DNA of 32,456 nucleotides from an uncultured Gammaproteobacteria bacterium (GCA_905479875.1 CAJQOG010000197.1:1-32456), one strand, 5' to 3'; positions 19,276 through 30,554 are shown, numbered from the stretch's first letter. Program-made: numbers and translations. Notes: generated by a model not told the origin, from the letters alone.

Positions 19276-19340
19276 ATCGCCTAAGTATTAAGCTTGGTTT
19301 TTGAGCATATTGTGATTGAGAGCAAAGAAACTAGATAAAG

Positions 19341-19368
19341 CTTGAAATATATTTGAATGCCACCATGT
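19341..19368 (+). promoter_or_regulatory. Putative sigma32 (RpoH) heat-shock promoter of lon
   Basis: CTTGAAA (19341-19347), 13-nt spacer, CACCATGT (19361-19368), versus consensus CTTGAAA-N(13-15)-CCCCATNT; 7/7 and 7/8 matches. Confidence 0.75.
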
Positions 19369-19416
19369 CTGGTATATAGAACGCATCTCCAATGGATGCT
19401 TAATGAGATTGAATTT

Positions 19417-21891
19417 ATGTCAACTGAAAATACAAATACTATTAAAGAAATTCCGGTTTTGCCTCTACGTGATGTGGTGGTGTATCCGCATATGGTAATA
19501 CCTCTTTTTGTGGGTCGTGAAGTGTCTACCAGCGCGCTCGAAGAAGCCATGCGCGATACAAAACAAATCCTTTTATTAACCCAGCTATCTGCCGATGTGG
19601 ATGAGCCTACTATTAAGGATGTTTTTAGTACCGGTACTGTCGCAAATATTTTGCAAATGGTAAAGCTTCCTGATGGCACAGTCCGAATATTAGTTGAAGG
19701 TGTGTCACGTGCTGCGGTAGTAAGTTTGCGTATCGAAGAACATTTTATTGCTGATGTAGATTTACTCGAGCAATTAGATTTACAGTCGGATGCAGAAAAA
19801 GAAGTTTTACAGCGTTCTGTGAATGAACAGTTTGAAGCATACGTAAAACTCAATAAAAAAATACCTTCAGAAGTCTTAACAACTTTGGTGGGTATTGATG
19901 AGTTATCACGCTTTGCCGATACCATCGCCGCGCATATGACATTGAAAGTTGAAGACAAACAAAAACTTTTAGAGTTTGATGATGTACGAGATCGCTTGGA
20001 ATATATTTTGTTATTAATTAGTAACGAAATGGAAGTGCTTGAACTTGAGAAACGTATTCGTGGTCGAGTTAAACACCAGATGGAAAAAAGCCAACGCGAG
20101 TACTATTTGAATGAGCAAATGAAAGCTATTCAAAAAGAACTTGGTGATGGCGAAGGTGGCACCAATGAAAATGATGAGATGGCAAATAAAATTGAAGCCG
20201 CCGGTATGAGTAAAGAAGGCGCCGATAAAGCTGCTGCCGAATTAAAGAAACTTAAAATGATGTCTCCTATGTCTGCCGAAGCTACAGTAACTCGTACCTA
20301 TATTGATTGGTTGATTAAATTGCCTTGGAATAAAAGCAGTAAAATTCGAAACAATCTTGCAGCCGCAGAAGAAATCTTAGAAGAAGATCACTTTGGGCTT
20401 GAGAAAGTCAAAGAACGAATCCTGGAATACTTAGCTGTGCAGCAAAGAGTTAAAAAACTTAAAGGACCAATACTTTGTTTGGTTGGTCCTCCTGGTGTGG
20501 GTAAAACCTCATTGGGTAAAAGCATAGCGCGTGCAACTAATAGAGAGTATGTACGAATGGCTTTAGGTGGCGTGCGTGACGAAGCTGAAATTCGTGGACA
20601 CCGTCGTACTTATATTGGTTCTATGCCGGGCAAAATAATCCAGAAGCTCAGTAAAGTTGAAAAACGTAACCCGCTTTTTTTATTAGATGAGATTGATAAA
20701 ATGTCTACGGATTTTCGTGGTGATCCTTCTTCAGCTTTATTGGAAGTTCTGGATCCCGAACAAAATAATACTTTTAGTGATCATTACCTTGAAGTAGATT
20801 TTGACTTATCTGATGTTATGTTTGTGGCTACGGCAAATAGTTTGAATATTCCTGGTCCATTACGTGATCGTATGGAAATAATTCGCATTCCTGGCTATAC
20901 CGAAGATGAAAAAGTAAATATTGCAAAACGTTATTTGATTCCTAAACAGAGTAAAAATAATGGTTTGAAAAAAGCAGAAGTGTCGATTTCTGATAAAGCG
21001 GTAGCTGATATCGTGCGTTATTACACACGTGAAGCAGGTGTCCGAGATCTTGAAAGGCAAATAGCTAAAATTTGCCGTAAGGTAGTTAAAGAAAACTTAC
21101 TAGTTAGCAAAAAGAAAGTCGCCAAAAAGAAAGTTGCTACTAAAGACGCCTCTGAAACTAAAACAGCCAAGAAAACAAGCATTAAAACAACTTTAGTGCG
21201 ACCAAGTAATTTAGAAAAATACTTAGGTGTAAAACGTTATAGCTTTGGCTTAGCTGATGAGAATAACCAAGTCGGTCAAGTCACAGGATTGGCATGGACA
21301 CAAGTTGGCGGCGAGCTTCTTCGTTTAGAATCTGCGATTGTTAAAGGTAAAGGTAAGCTTACGCACACTGGCCAATTAGGTGATGTGATGAAAGAATCTA
21401 TACAAGCAGCAATGACAGTAGTTCGCAGTCGTGCTGATGCTTTAGGTATAGATAGTGATTACTTCAGTAACCATGATGTGCATATTCATGTTCCTGAAGG
21501 TGCGACTCCTAAAGACGGCCCAAGCGCTGGTATTGGTATGTGTACGGCTTTAGTTTCTGCCTGTACTAATATTGAAGTTCGCGCGGAAGTTGCTATGACC
21601 GGCGAAATTACTCTTCGTGGTGAAGTTTTACCTATTGGCGGATTAAAAGAAAAACTTCTTGCCGCTCATCGGGGAGGAATTACCACCGTGCTTATTCCTG
21701 AAGAAAATCGTAAAGACTTGGCTGAAATTCCAGATAACATTAAAAAACATTTAGATATTAAATGTGTTCAATGGATAGATGAAGTTTTAGAAGTGGCTTT
21801 AGTCAGACAGCCAGAGCCTTTGGTTAATGAACTCTCTAAGTCACCTAAGGACTCAAAAGGTTCTTCTAAAAAAGGTGTTCATGCGCATTAG
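19417..21891 (+). CDS. lon: ATP-dependent protease La (Lon); called ORF starts at 19357, ATG 19417 ([21 protein letters not shown]) preferred
   Basis: LON N-domain, Walker [14 protein letters not shown], protease [15 protein letters not shown]; promoter lies within the 5' extension. Confidence 0.97.
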   Translation: MSTENTNTIKEIPVLPLRDVVVYPHMVIPLFVGREVSTSALEEAMRDTKQILLLTQLSADVDEPTIKDVFSTGTVANILQMVKLPDGTVRILVEGVSRAAVVSLRIEEHFIADVDLLEQLDLQSDAEKEVLQRSVNEQFEAYVKLNKKIPSEVLTTLVGIDELSRFADTIAAHMTLKVEDKQKLLEFDDVRDRLEYILLLISNEMEVLELEKRIRGRVKHQMEKSQREYYLNEQMKAIQKELGDGEGGTNENDEMANKIEAAGMSKEGADKAAAELKKLKMMSPMSAEATVTRTYIDWLIKLPWNKSSKIRNNLAAAEEILEEDHFGLEKVKERILEYLAVQQRVKKLKGPILCLVGPPGVGKTSLGKSIARATNREYVRMALGGVRDEAEIRGHRRTYIGSMPGKIIQKLSKVEKRNPLFLLDEIDKMSTDFRGDPSSALLEVLDPEQNNTFSDHYLEVDFDLSDVMFVATANSLNIPGPLRDRMEIIRIPGYTEDEKVNIAKRYLIPKQSKNNGLKKAEVSISDKAVADIVRYYTREAGVRDLERQIAKICRKVVKENLLVSKKKVAKKKVATKDASETKTAKKTSIKTTLVRPSNLEKYLGVKRYSFGLADENNQVGQVTGLAWTQVGGELLRLESAIVKGKGKLTHTGQLGDVMKESIQAAMTVVRSRADALGIDSDYFSNHDVHIHVPEGATPKDGPSAGIGMCTALVSACTNIEVRAEVAMTGEITLRGEVLPIGGLKEKLLAAHRGGITTVLIPEENRKDLAEIPDNIKKHLDIKCVQWIDEVLEVALVRQPEPLVNELSKSPKDSKGSSKKGVHAH

Positions 21892-22086
21892 TAGCTTAAA
21901 TCCAGATTTTTCTAAGTATTTATAAAATAAGATAGATATCTGGGTAAATATTTGACTGTTTTTTGAAGTCAATAGCCCAATTATTAATCTGAATTTTATT
22001 AAGGGGCTGATTAATTTAAAAAAAACCGATTTTTCGTAATTTAGGGCTAGCAATCACCAATTACTTGCCGTAGAATGCGCTTCCTC

Positions 22087-22162
22087 GGGTGCTTAGCTCA
22101 GCTGGTAGAGCATCGCCCTTACAAGGCGAGGGTCAGCGGTTCGATCCCGTTAGCACCCACCA
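22087..22162 (+). tRNA. tRNA-Val (TAC)
   Basis: GGGTGCT...AGCACCC-ACCA, anticodon TAC; encoded CCA. Confidence 0.97.
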
Positions 22163-22168
22163 AAATCT

Positions 22169-22245
22169 GGAGCGGTAGTTCAGTTGGTTAGAATACCGGC
22201 CTGTCACGCCGGGGGTCGCGGGTTCGAGTCCCGTCCGCTCCGCCA
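22169..22245 (+). tRNA. tRNA-Asp (GTC)
   Basis: GGAGCGG...CCGCTCC-GCCA, anticodon GTC; encoded CCA; 6 nt after tRNA-Val. Confidence 0.97.
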
Positions 22246-22252
22246 GATTATA

Positions 22253-22279
22253 AAAAGACCACCTTACGGTGGTTTTTTT
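22253..22279 (+). terminator. Rho-independent terminator of the tRNA-Val/Asp transcript
   Basis: AAAGACCACC-ttac-GGTGGTTTTTTT. Confidence 0.85.
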
Positions 22280-22562
22280 ATGCCTATAAGAAAAGCTTAA
22301 TAGCTATCAACTAGCTTTGACTCAATCCAATTGTGCTTGAAGGAAGCTTTTGTTGTCTGTTTTTTATGCTACAACAGCCATTCTTGCAAAATACGCAATT
22401 TTTAGCTTACTAATTAGTGATTTACGGCCATAAAGCCGTGACCAAAAGGTCTTTGGCAGTTAGAATAGCGGATTAAATTAATACTGTTTTGAAACCTTGA
22501 TTATCATTCAACACAGCATCATCGATATAAACATATATCAAAGTTTTTATTAAGGAAATTCC

Positions 22563-24482
22563 ATGCTTCAATCTATACGTAGCCGCATCACTGGTGTACT
22601 TGCTCTAGTAATTTTAGGCTTAATCGCTCTCTCATTTGTATTCTTTGGTGTAGCTACGCCATCTGGTGGACAAGGCTTAACTTATGCTGCCAAAGTAAAT
22701 GGCTCTGAAGTCCCTTTAAATAGGTTTCGTTCTGAGATGCAGCGTATTGAAAGTCAGCAAGCTCAATTTTATCCGGATGGAATGCCTGAAGCGCAACGTA
22801 CACAGCTTCGTGAAAATATCCTTAATGGGTTGATTCGTGAAGAATTGGTTAATCAACGTGTGTATGACAATCGATATCGTACAAGTGATGAAGCATTGCT
22901 TAAGCAAATTAAACAAATTCCACAATTTCAATTAAACGGCGTTTTCGACCGCCAAGTATATGAGCAGCAGTTAAGTATTGCTGGACGTGCACCAGGAGAG
23001 TTTGAAAGAAATACTAAGGCTTCACTTAGTGTTTCTCAATTACGTAATGCATTAGTCAATAGCGCATTTGTTACCGAAGCTGAATTGCTTCGCAAACATG
23101 CCTTAGAAAATGAACAACGCTCAGCAAGTTTTGCAATTATTCCAGCTAGTAAATTTAAATCTGAAGTTGAAGTGACTGAGGACGACATTGCTGCTGAATA
23201 TGAAAAGCAAAAAGCAACTTTGTTAACTAACGAGCAAGTAGATATAGAGTACATCGAATTATCGGCAGGAGATTTAGCGAAACAACTGGAAGTATCAGCT
23301 GAAGATCTATCTAGCTATTATAACCAAGTGAAGTTTCGTTATGGGACTCCTGAAGAACGAGAAGTAAGCCATATTTTATTAGAGTTTGATGCCGCATCCA
23401 TGTCGGAGAAAGAAACCTTGGCAAATGATTTGCTAGCACAAGTTAAAAGTGGTGCTGACTTTGGTGAGTTAGCTAGAGCTAATTCAGATGACATTATTTC
23501 TGCTAACGACGATGGAAATCTTGGGTTTGTTGCAAATGACGAGAGCTTACTTGGTAAAGCCTTTGCAGATGCTTTGTTTGCAATGGCCGCAGGTGATGAG
23601 CCCCTGCTTGTCAAAGCGGATACCGGCCTACATATTGTTAAATTGGGTGAGATTAAAGCTAGCTCAGCTCCTGCTTTTGCAGAATTAACTGTTGATCAAA
23701 ATACTGAACTTGAAAATGAATATAGAAACATTCAAGTTGAAGGAATATTGGCAGAGAAGGCAGAGGCTTTGGCACAAGAAATTTTTGATGCTCGTGATAA
23801 TTTAGCAGCGGTAGCAGAAGCTAATGGTTTGGAATTAAGAACTCAGAAAAATGTTGAACGTAGAACTTACGCGGGTATAGCTTCTAACCAAGTAGTCAAA
23901 GATGCCGCGTTCAGTGACGAACTTCGCGATGGCACAAACTCAGATCTTTTAGCTGTCTCTACTGAGCAAGCTGTCTTTTTAAGAGTGCTTGAGCATCGTG
24001 ATGTCAGTCAAAAATCGTTAGAGTCAGTTAAAGTAAGTTTACGTGCGGCACTTGAGCAAAAAGCAGCTAGTGTAAAAGCCACCGAATTAGGCTTAGCGTT
24101 GCAATCAGAAATTAGTACAGAAGAAGAACTTAAACTTAAGTCTGAAGAAGCAGGATATAACTTCACTGCAAATACTTTATTAAGCAGGTCACAAGCAGGG
24201 GTGCAACGTGATTTGCTAACCGCAATTTTTCAAGCTGAGAAGCCAGTTGATAGTGCAATTGTTGAACAAGGTGTTGGATTAAACAATGGTGACTACGCAA
24301 TCTTTCTAATAACTGATGTTAAGCAAGCTGATATTGATGTGCTGAGCGAGTCTGAAAAAATGGCAAATGCACGTGCTTTGGCAAATCAGTCTGGCTTTAA
24401 TGAACTTAATGCGTATATTTCTAGCTTAAGAGAAGATGCAAATATAGAGATTCCGGTCGTAAGAGAAGATGCACTAAATTAA
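22563..24482 (+). CDS. ppiD: Peptidylprolyl isomerase PpiD (SurA-N/parvulin)
   Basis: N-terminal TM anchor (MLQSIRSRITGVLALVILGLIALSFVFFG), parvulin segment EREVSHILLEF...GADFGELARANSDD..GNLGFV; downstream of lon. Confidence 0.92.
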   Translation: MLQSIRSRITGVLALVILGLIALSFVFFGVATPSGGQGLTYAAKVNGSEVPLNRFRSEMQRIESQQAQFYPDGMPEAQRTQLRENILNGLIREELVNQRVYDNRYRTSDEALLKQIKQIPQFQLNGVFDRQVYEQQLSIAGRAPGEFERNTKASLSVSQLRNALVNSAFVTEAELLRKHALENEQRSASFAIIPASKFKSEVEVTEDDIAAEYEKQKATLLTNEQVDIEYIELSAGDLAKQLEVSAEDLSSYYNQVKFRYGTPEEREVSHILLEFDAASMSEKETLANDLLAQVKSGADFGELARANSDDIISANDDGNLGFVANDESLLGKAFADALFAMAAGDEPLLVKADTGLHIVKLGEIKASSAPAFAELTVDQNTELENEYRNIQVEGILAEKAEALAQEIFDARDNLAAVAEANGLELRTQKNVERRTYAGIASNQVVKDAAFSDELRDGTNSDLLAVSTEQAVFLRVLEHRDVSQKSLESVKVSLRAALEQKAASVKATELGLALQSEISTEEELKLKSEEAGYNFTANTLLSRSQAGVQRDLLTAIFQAEKPVDSAIVEQGVGLNNGDYAIFLITDVKQADIDVLSESEKMANARALANQSGFNELNAYISSLREDANIEIPVVREDALN

Positions 24483-24542
24483 AGAGCTTCTCTTGTTGCA
24501 AATAATTTTACTCTAATCCAATAAATAATAAAAGAAGGGTGT

Positions 24543-25844
24543 ATGTTTAAGAAATTAAGTTCAATGCAGTTACACTGGCAAATTTTGATTGCTCTTATTT
24601 TGGCAGCAATAGTTGGCTCTTTTTTAAATATTGATTCTGCATTGGGTGGCGTTTCGGCTCTTGGTGTTTTTAATTTTATTGGTACTTTGTTTATTAATGC
24701 ACTAAAAATGCTAATAGTGCCATTAATTGTATCCTCGGTTATTGTGGGTATTGCAGGTATTGGTTCTGGCGGCAATCTTGGTAGATTGGGAGGTCGCACT
24801 TTACTCTTTTACGCCGTTACTTCACTGGCAGCTATTTTGGTTGGTTTGCTTCTGGTCAACTTTATCAAACCAGGTATAGATTCAAACGGTACTCCAGTAC
24901 AAAAAGAATTAGCAATTGAAAAATATGCTGAACAAGCTAAAAGCAAAGTTGGAAATAGAGGAAGCGGTGATGTAGTCGAGATCTTCCTTAGAATGTTTCC
25001 ACCGAATATTGTCAAAGCTGCGGCAGATGGTCAAATGTTGGGATTGATTGTGTTCAGTTTGTTGTTTGGTTTTTTTATGACAAAACTGCCGCATGAGGAT
25101 GCTGAGCCTATTTATAAGTTCTGGGACGGTATTTTTAAAGTAATGATGGGAATGACGGAATTCATAATGGCGTTTGCTCCTATTGGGGTATTTGGTTTAG
25201 TGGCCGCAGTGATTATGGAAACCGGCTTTGACGCTGCTAAGCCACTGCTATGGTTTGCTCTAACAGTGGTTTTGGCTTTAGCTTTTCATGTAATCGTCAC
25301 CATGCCAGCATTCTTGAAATTTGTTGGAAGAGTTAGTCCTTTACGCGTTTACAAGGCGGTATCTCCGGCTTTGTTAACTGCATTCTCGACAGCTTCATCT
25401 TCGGCAACATTGCCAGTAACTATGGATTGTGTAGAAAAAAATGTTGGTGTCTCAAATAAAGTAAGTAGCTTTGTTCTTCCGCTTGGTGCGACTGTCAATA
25501 TGAACGGCACTGCTTTATATGAATGTGTTGCGGCAATGTTTATTGCGCAGGCATACGGTATTCATTTAGGTTTTGGTGAGCAGTTCTTAATTGTAGTAAC
25601 GGCATTGCTAACCTCTATTGGTGTCGCAGGAATTCCATCAGCTTCTTTAGTGGCTATTGCGGTCATATTATTAGCTGTAGGCTTGCCAGTTGAGGCAGTA
25701 GGTGTGTTGTTTGTTGTCGATAGAGTCTTGGATATGTTGAGAACCAGCGTGAATGTTTTAGGTGATGCAAGCTGTGCAACCATTATTGCATCTAGAGAAG
25801 GCGAAGCATTATTTGATGAACGAATTGAGTTTCAAGAAACTTAG
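24543..25844 (+). CDS. Dicarboxylate/amino acid:cation symporter (DAACS/SDF family)
   Basis: LFINALKMLIVPLIVSSVIVGI, AFSTASSSATLPVTMDC, LPLGATVNMNGTALYECVAAMFIAQ. Confidence 0.93.
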   Translation: MFKKLSSMQLHWQILIALILAAIVGSFLNIDSALGGVSALGVFNFIGTLFINALKMLIVPLIVSSVIVGIAGIGSGGNLGRLGGRTLLFYAVTSLAAILVGLLLVNFIKPGIDSNGTPVQKELAIEKYAEQAKSKVGNRGSGDVVEIFLRMFPPNIVKAAADGQMLGLIVFSLLFGFFMTKLPHEDAEPIYKFWDGIFKVMMGMTEFIMAFAPIGVFGLVAAVIMETGFDAAKPLLWFALTVVLALAFHVIVTMPAFLKFVGRVSPLRVYKAVSPALLTAFSTASSSATLPVTMDCVEKNVGVSNKVSSFVLPLGATVNMNGTALYECVAAMFIAQAYGIHLGFGEQFLIVVTALLTSIGVAGIPSASLVAIAVILLAVGLPVEAVGVLFVVDRVLDMLRTSVNVLGDASCATIIASREGEALFDERIEFQET

Positions 25845-25862
25845 TCTAGTTATTTTATTAAT

Positions 25863-25894
25863 AAAAAAAGCCGCATTTATTGCGGCTTTTTTTT
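25863..25894. terminator. Bidirectional Rho-independent terminator between the convergent symporter gene and fabI
   Basis: AAAAAAAGCCGCA-ttta-TTGCGGCTTTTTTTT, symmetric A/T tracts on both sides. Confidence 0.88.
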
Positions 25895-25915
25895 GAGATA
25901 TTCAACTGAAGAAAA

Positions 25916-26698
25916 TCAAATATTCATCATGCTTACATTTGAGTAACCGCCATCTACATAAACAACTTCGCCAGTAATGCCGGCGGCTAAGTCAGAACAT
26001 AAAAACGCTGCAGTATTGCCAACATCCAGTGCGGAAATATTCTTACGTAAAGGTGCAGTTTCAGTAACATGCCCAAGAATACTTCTGAAGCCGCTAATAC
26101 CAGCTGCCGCAAGAGTTTTGATTGGACCTGCTGAAACCGCATTAACACGAATGCCTTCTGGTCCCATATCTGCAGCAAGGAAACGCACACTGGCTTCTAA
26201 ACTAGCTTTAGCAAGCCCCATAACATTGTAATTAGGAATTGCTCGAATAGCTCCTAAGTAACTTAGAGTAAGCAATGAACCATTGCGGCCTTTAAGCATT
26301 TCTCTGCCAGCTTTAGCAAGCGCCACAAAACTATAGGCGCTGATATCGTGAGCTATTTGATAGCCCTCACGAGTAACGCTATCCAGAAATTTCCCTGCGA
26401 GTTGATCGCGCGGAGCAAAGCCAACAGAATGAACGATAGTATCTAAGCCGTCCCAGTGCTTGCCTAAATCAGAAAACATTTTTTCAATTTCAGTGTCATG
26501 TGCAACATCTAAAGGGAAACAAAGCTCGCTCCCAAATTCAGCAGCCATTTTTTCGACACGAGGTTGCAATTTTTCGTTTTGATATGTAAATGCTAGTTCA
26601 GCACCTTCGCGATGCATAGCTGTTGCAATACCGTAGGCAATTGAACGGTTGCTTGCAAGCCCTACTATTAATACACGTTTGCCACTTAAAAATCCCAT
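25916..26698 (-). CDS. fabI: Enoyl-[acyl-carrier-protein] reductase (NADH)
   Basis: [20 protein letters not shown], catalytic [33 protein letters not shown]. Confidence 0.97.
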   Translation of the reverse strand: MGFLSGKRVLIVGLASNRSIAYGIATAMHREGAELAFTYQNEKLQPRVEKMAAEFGSELCFPLDVAHDTEIEKMFSDLGKHWDGLDTIVHSVGFAPRDQLAGKFLDSVTREGYQIAHDISAYSFVALAKAGREMLKGRNGSLLTLSYLGAIRAIPNYNVMGLAKASLEASVRFLAADMGPEGIRVNAVSAGPIKTLAAAGISGFRSILGHVTETAPLRKNISALDVGNTAAFLCSDLAAGITGEVVYVDGGYSNVSMMNI

Positions 26699-26786
26699 CG
26701 TATTAACTCCAATTTTTGATTAATCTTATCGCGCTTTATTGTTTTGTAATGCTAGCGCATTGTGGCTTATTGTAACCCAGAGTTGT

Positions 26787-28409
26787 TTAAGATGCAGATT
26801 GCTTGCGTACATCAACCATGATTGTGAGTACCTGGCCCGGGGATAAATATTTTTTTAATTTGCTTCGGTTCCACTCTTTGAGCTGTGAAGTTTTAACCTT
26901 AAATTTCTGTGCAATCCCCGATAAGGTGTCACCACGCCTTACGGTATATCGAATGCGTTTAGTGGTGTTTGGCACGCTATTTTGTGAAGAAAAATTTGTA
27001 TTTTTATCTTTAGTCCAGATAACAAGATTTTGACCTACACTAAGAGTGTCTCGTGGAGCCATGCCATTCCACGTAGCCACTTGACGACTGCTAACGCCAT
27101 AGCGTTTTGCAATTGTCCAAAAACTATCACCAGAGCGTACTTGATAGTTTACTTTGTTGCCATTTCGACTTCTGCTTTGGAGGCTGGTTAAGCGAGAATC
27201 TTTACTTTTTGTGTAAGCGGTTAAATTAGTACTGGCCTGTGGGATTAATAAATATTTTCCAGCCCGTAAGTTGTTATTTTGCATACCATTTGCTTGGCGA
27301 ATCGCTTGTATGGTTGTTTGGTTACGACGAGCTAATAGGCCAATAGAATCTCCAGGTTTAATTTTGTATCGTGCAAGTTTAATTCGCAGATCATCAGGCA
27401 GGCTTTTTAGGCCTAGACGTAGATTGTTAGCTTGTGCATTTGGAATAAGTAAGCGGTGAGGTCCTTTGGGAGCCGTGGCCCAATGATTAAACCCAGGATT
27501 GAGCTGGTAAAGGGTATTTATATCAATATCTGCAAGTTCTGCCGCAGTTGCCAAATCTATTTGTGAGCCTGTTTCTACAACTTGGAAATGTGGTCCATTG
27601 GCAATGGCAGGCAAAAGGTCGCGTGTTGTATGTTCTTGGTAAAGTTTTTTAAGCGCTAACAACTTTGGTACATAGGCCTCAGTTTCTTTGGGTAGTTGTA
27701 AAGACCAAAAATCAGTGGGTAGGTTTTTACGTTTGTTTCTACGTATTCCCTTCCTAACATTTCCAGCGCCACTATTATAAGCAGCAATCGCTAGCATCCA
27801 ATCACCATTAAATTCTCGATTTAAACTTTCAAGATAATTTAAAGCAGCGTTAGTTGAGTCTAAAACATCACGACGACCGTCATACCACCAGTTTTGTTTA
27901 ACGCCTAAATATTTGCCTGTTCCAGGAATAATTTGCCATAGGCCTGCTGCGCGACCGTGTGAATAAGCAAAAGCATCAAATGCACTTTCTACTATTGGTA
28001 GTAATGCCAGCTCCATTGGCAAATTGCGTTTTTGCAGTTCTTGCGTGATGTGATACATGTAAGGATTAGCACGAGACCATACGCGTTGTAGATATTCAGG
28101 ATGACGTTTGTACCAGTTGTACTGAGAATTAATTCTTTTTATGGCTTCGCTACTGGTTTGTTGTGAAAGTTTAAAGTTATAAATTAGAGAATCATAAATC
28201 CGCCCAGATATAAAACTTGTGCTTTGTAAAGCATGGGCTGCACTATTGTCTGTCTGCTTGTCATCAATAACTATATAGTCAATGCCCTCAATGAAGCGCG
28301 GTTTTTCAGCTTCTATGGATTCTAGATTTTGAGCGCTTATTGAGAATACTAAAAAAGCGCTCAATATTAGGTTTGATAATTTATAAATTATTGATGAGGT
28401 TGATGGCAT
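26787..28409 (-). CDS. mltD: Membrane-bound lytic murein transglycosylase D-like, SLT domain plus three LysM repeats
   Basis: SLT motif LPIVESAFDAFAYSHGRAAGLWQIIPGTGKYLG, IAAYNSGAGNVRK; LysM repeats (YKIKPGDSIGLLARRN; YQVRSGDSFWTIAKRYG; YTVRRGDTLSGIAQKFK). Gene order mltD-gloB-MT-rnhA-dnaQ. Confidence 0.9.
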   Translation of the reverse strand: MPSTSSIIYKLSNLILSAFLVFSISAQNLESIEAEKPRFIEGIDYIVIDDKQTDNSAAHALQSTSFISGRIYDSLIYNFKLSQQTSSEAIKRINSQYNWYKRHPEYLQRVWSRANPYMYHITQELQKRNLPMELALLPIVESAFDAFAYSHGRAAGLWQIIPGTGKYLGVKQNWWYDGRRDVLDSTNAALNYLESLNREFNGDWMLAIAAYNSGAGNVRKGIRRNKRKNLPTDFWSLQLPKETEAYVPKLLALKKLYQEHTTRDLLPAIANGPHFQVVETGSQIDLATAAELADIDINTLYQLNPGFNHWATAPKGPHRLLIPNAQANNLRLGLKSLPDDLRIKLARYKIKPGDSIGLLARRNQTTIQAIRQANGMQNNNLRAGKYLLIPQASTNLTAYTKSKDSRLTSLQSRSRNGNKVNYQVRSGDSFWTIAKRYGVSSRQVATWNGMAPRDTLSVGQNLVIWTKDKNTNFSSQNSVPNTTKRIRYTVRRGDTLSGIAQKFKVKTSQLKEWNRSKLKKYLSPGQVLTIMVDVRKQSAS

Positions 28410-28436
28410 AGGTTATTTCTTATAATTAATTTATTC

Positions 28437-29237
28437 TTAGAAGTTATCTTTTAGTTTTCTTAGTGTAGCAAAAGTCTTTACTGGCTTATTGAGCAATTCT
28501 TCTTTACCAAGCTCTGTAAGATTGGCAAGACTTAATTGTAAGTCCTCATTAGCACAATGCAGAAAGGGATTGATTTTTTTCTCTAAAGCTATTGTGCTAG
28601 GCAAGGTAATTTTATTTTTTGCTCGCTTTGCTATTACATAATCGTTGTAGGCTAAAATATCACTATTCTCAGGTTCTGCATGACAGGCAAACTTTAAATT
28701 TGCTTGAGTGTATTCATGCGTGCAATAGACAGCTGTCTCATCTGGTAAGGTAGCCAGTTTATTCAAACTATCATAAAAGACTTGCGGTGTTCCTTCAAAC
28801 ATTCTTCCGCAGCCACCGCTAAATAAAGTGTCCCCGCAAAACACAGAGGCGTGTCCATAGTATGCAATATGACCTAGTGTATGACCAGGTAAGTCAAGTA
28901 TCGAAAAATTTAAATGAGTATTTTTAACATTGATAGTGTCCGCATGGCCCAAATTAAAATCTAGACCATCAATAGACTCCATGGCAGGACCATATACTGG
29001 GACTGAAAATTTCTCTTTGAGTTCCAATAAGCCGCCAACATGATCATGGTGATGGTGAGTTATGAGGATAGCTTTTAAGTTCCAGCTTTTTGACGTGATT
29101 GCGTTTTTTACAACCTTAGCGTCACCAGGATCTACCACTACAATATCTTGAGGGTTTTCGGGATCATGGATAACCCAGATGTAGTTGTCCTGAAAGGCAG
29201 CTAGGGCGGTAACCTTAAGTGTTTTTGTTTCTGACAT
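28437..29237 (-). CDS. gloB: Hydroxyacylglutathione hydrolase (glyoxalase II)
   Basis: ITHHHHDHVGG, VYGPAMESI, LPGHTLGHIAYYG, GDTLFSGGCGRMFEGTP, CTHEYTQANLKFA. Confidence 0.95.
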   Translation of the reverse strand: MSETKTLKVTALAAFQDNYIWVIHDPENPQDIVVVDPGDAKVVKNAITSKSWNLKAILITHHHHDHVGGLLELKEKFSVPVYGPAMESIDGLDFNLGHADTINVKNTHLNFSILDLPGHTLGHIAYYGHASVFCGDTLFSGGCGRMFEGTPQVFYDSLNKLATLPDETAVYCTHEYTQANLKFACHAEPENSDILAYNDYVIAKRAKNKITLPSTIALEKKINPFLHCANEDLQLSLANLTELGKEELLNKPVKTFATLRKLKDNF

Positions 29238-29277
29238 GGTAAACTCATCACATGTTATTTTTCTATCAGCTATTGTA

Positions 29278-30063
29278 ATGCAGACCCGTTGGTTTGAAAG
29301 CCCTTATGGCGAATTTGTTTTGCAACAAGAGTCTAAATTGCTGCAACAAGCTTTAAATAATTCTGCTAATAAATCAGTTGCCTTGATTTGTGATGAGTCT
29401 GTTCACCATAGCTTGGTAGGTGATTATCTAGGCGTTAATACCCCCTGTGTGTTTAATGCGCGATTCAAAGATTCTCATCTTTGTGCTACCGCCACTGATG
29501 AGAATATTGAGACTGATAGTGTTGATTGGGTTGTGTTATGGCATGGCCTAGAACAAATTCATGATCCGCGAGCCTTATTGCGAGAGGTAACTCGCGTGTT
29601 AGGAGATGGCGGTCGCTTAACGGTATTTGGTTTTAATCCATTACGAAAATTTTCCCGTAAATTTTGGTTTTGGAAAGATAAGACTTCTACCAGCGTGAAA
29701 AATGAACTTAGCCTTTTTCGTTTAAATGATTGGTTACGCTTGCTGAATTATGATGTGACGCAAATCAATACTTTAGTATCTCCAAATATTTCGAGAATAA
29801 AAAAACATAGAGAAAAATGTATTAGCTTACAAAGAGTTAATACCTTTCCCTTAGTAGGTTTAATCTATCACTATGAGGCAAATTTAAAGCACTTTACTCT
29901 AACGCCAATGCGAATGACTAAACGTGCGGCTAAAAAAAGTTCTTTACAGTTAGTTAATCACAATCGAAACCATAAATATTCAGCATTAGATACAAAAGTA
30001 AATTTGAATTTGGTATCAGCTCCAGTAAAATCAACACATCACTCAAAAGATTATAACGATTAA
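29278..30063 (+). CDS. Class I SAM-dependent methyltransferase, YafS-like (called start 29236 overlaps gloB; ATG 29278 [15 protein letters not shown] preferred)
   Basis: Methyltransf_11-like [40 protein letters not shown]; position between gloB and rnhA. Confidence 0.85.
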   Translation: MQTRWFESPYGEFVLQQESKLLQQALNNSANKSVALICDESVHHSLVGDYLGVNTPCVFNARFKDSHLCATATDENIETDSVDWVVLWHGLEQIHDPRALLREVTRVLGDGGRLTVFGFNPLRKFSRKFWFWKDKTSTSVKNELSLFRLNDWLRLLNYDVTQINTLVSPNISRIKKHREKCISLQRVNTFPLVGLIYHYEANLKHFTLTPMRMTKRAAKKSSLQLVNHNRNHKYSALDTKVNLNLVSAPVKSTHHSKDYND

Positions 30064-30554
30064 TGACCAATTCACTCGGCCTTACAAAAAGAACCTTGCC
30101 ACATGTAGTAATTTATACCGATGGCGCATGCCGTGGTAACCCTGGCCCGGGTGGTTGGGGTGCGATACTGCGAGCACAAGGTAAACATGACGGCAAGTAT
30201 AAAAAAATCATGGGTTCAGAAGCAGAATCTACTAATAACCGTATGGAGTTGACCGCAGCGATAATGGCCTTAAAGGCTCTTAAAACACATACATTGGTTG
30301 ATCTACATACCGACTCTAAATACGTTCAGCTTGGAATTTTAGAATGGATGGAAGGTTGGAAAAAACGCGGTTGGAAAACAGCAGCGAAAAAACCCGTAAA
30401 AAATAAAGATCTTTGGCAAGAGTTAGATAAAGAAGCAGAACGCCATGAAGTTAATTGGCATTGGGTTAAAGGGCATGCAGGCCACGCTGACAATGAGCTA
30501 GCTGATGAGTTAGCCAACGAAGCTGTTGATATAATGCTTGCCGAGTTAGATTAA
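30063..30554 (+). CDS. rnhA: Ribonuclease HI
   Basis: [59 protein letters not shown]. Confidence 0.97.
   Translation: MTNSLGLTKRTLPHVVIYTDGACRGNPGPGGWGAILRAQGKHDGKYKKIMGSEAESTNNRMELTAAIMALKALKTHTLVDLHTDSKYVQLGILEWMEGWKKRGWKTAAKKPVKNKDLWQELDKEAERHEVNWHWVKGHAGHADNELADELANEAVDIMLAELD

Noticed and set aside
19281-19958. 225-aa minus-strand ORF antisense to lon
   Set aside because: Ser/Thr/Cys-rich translation typical of a shadow frame; lon on the opposite strand is unambiguous and its promoter also lies here.
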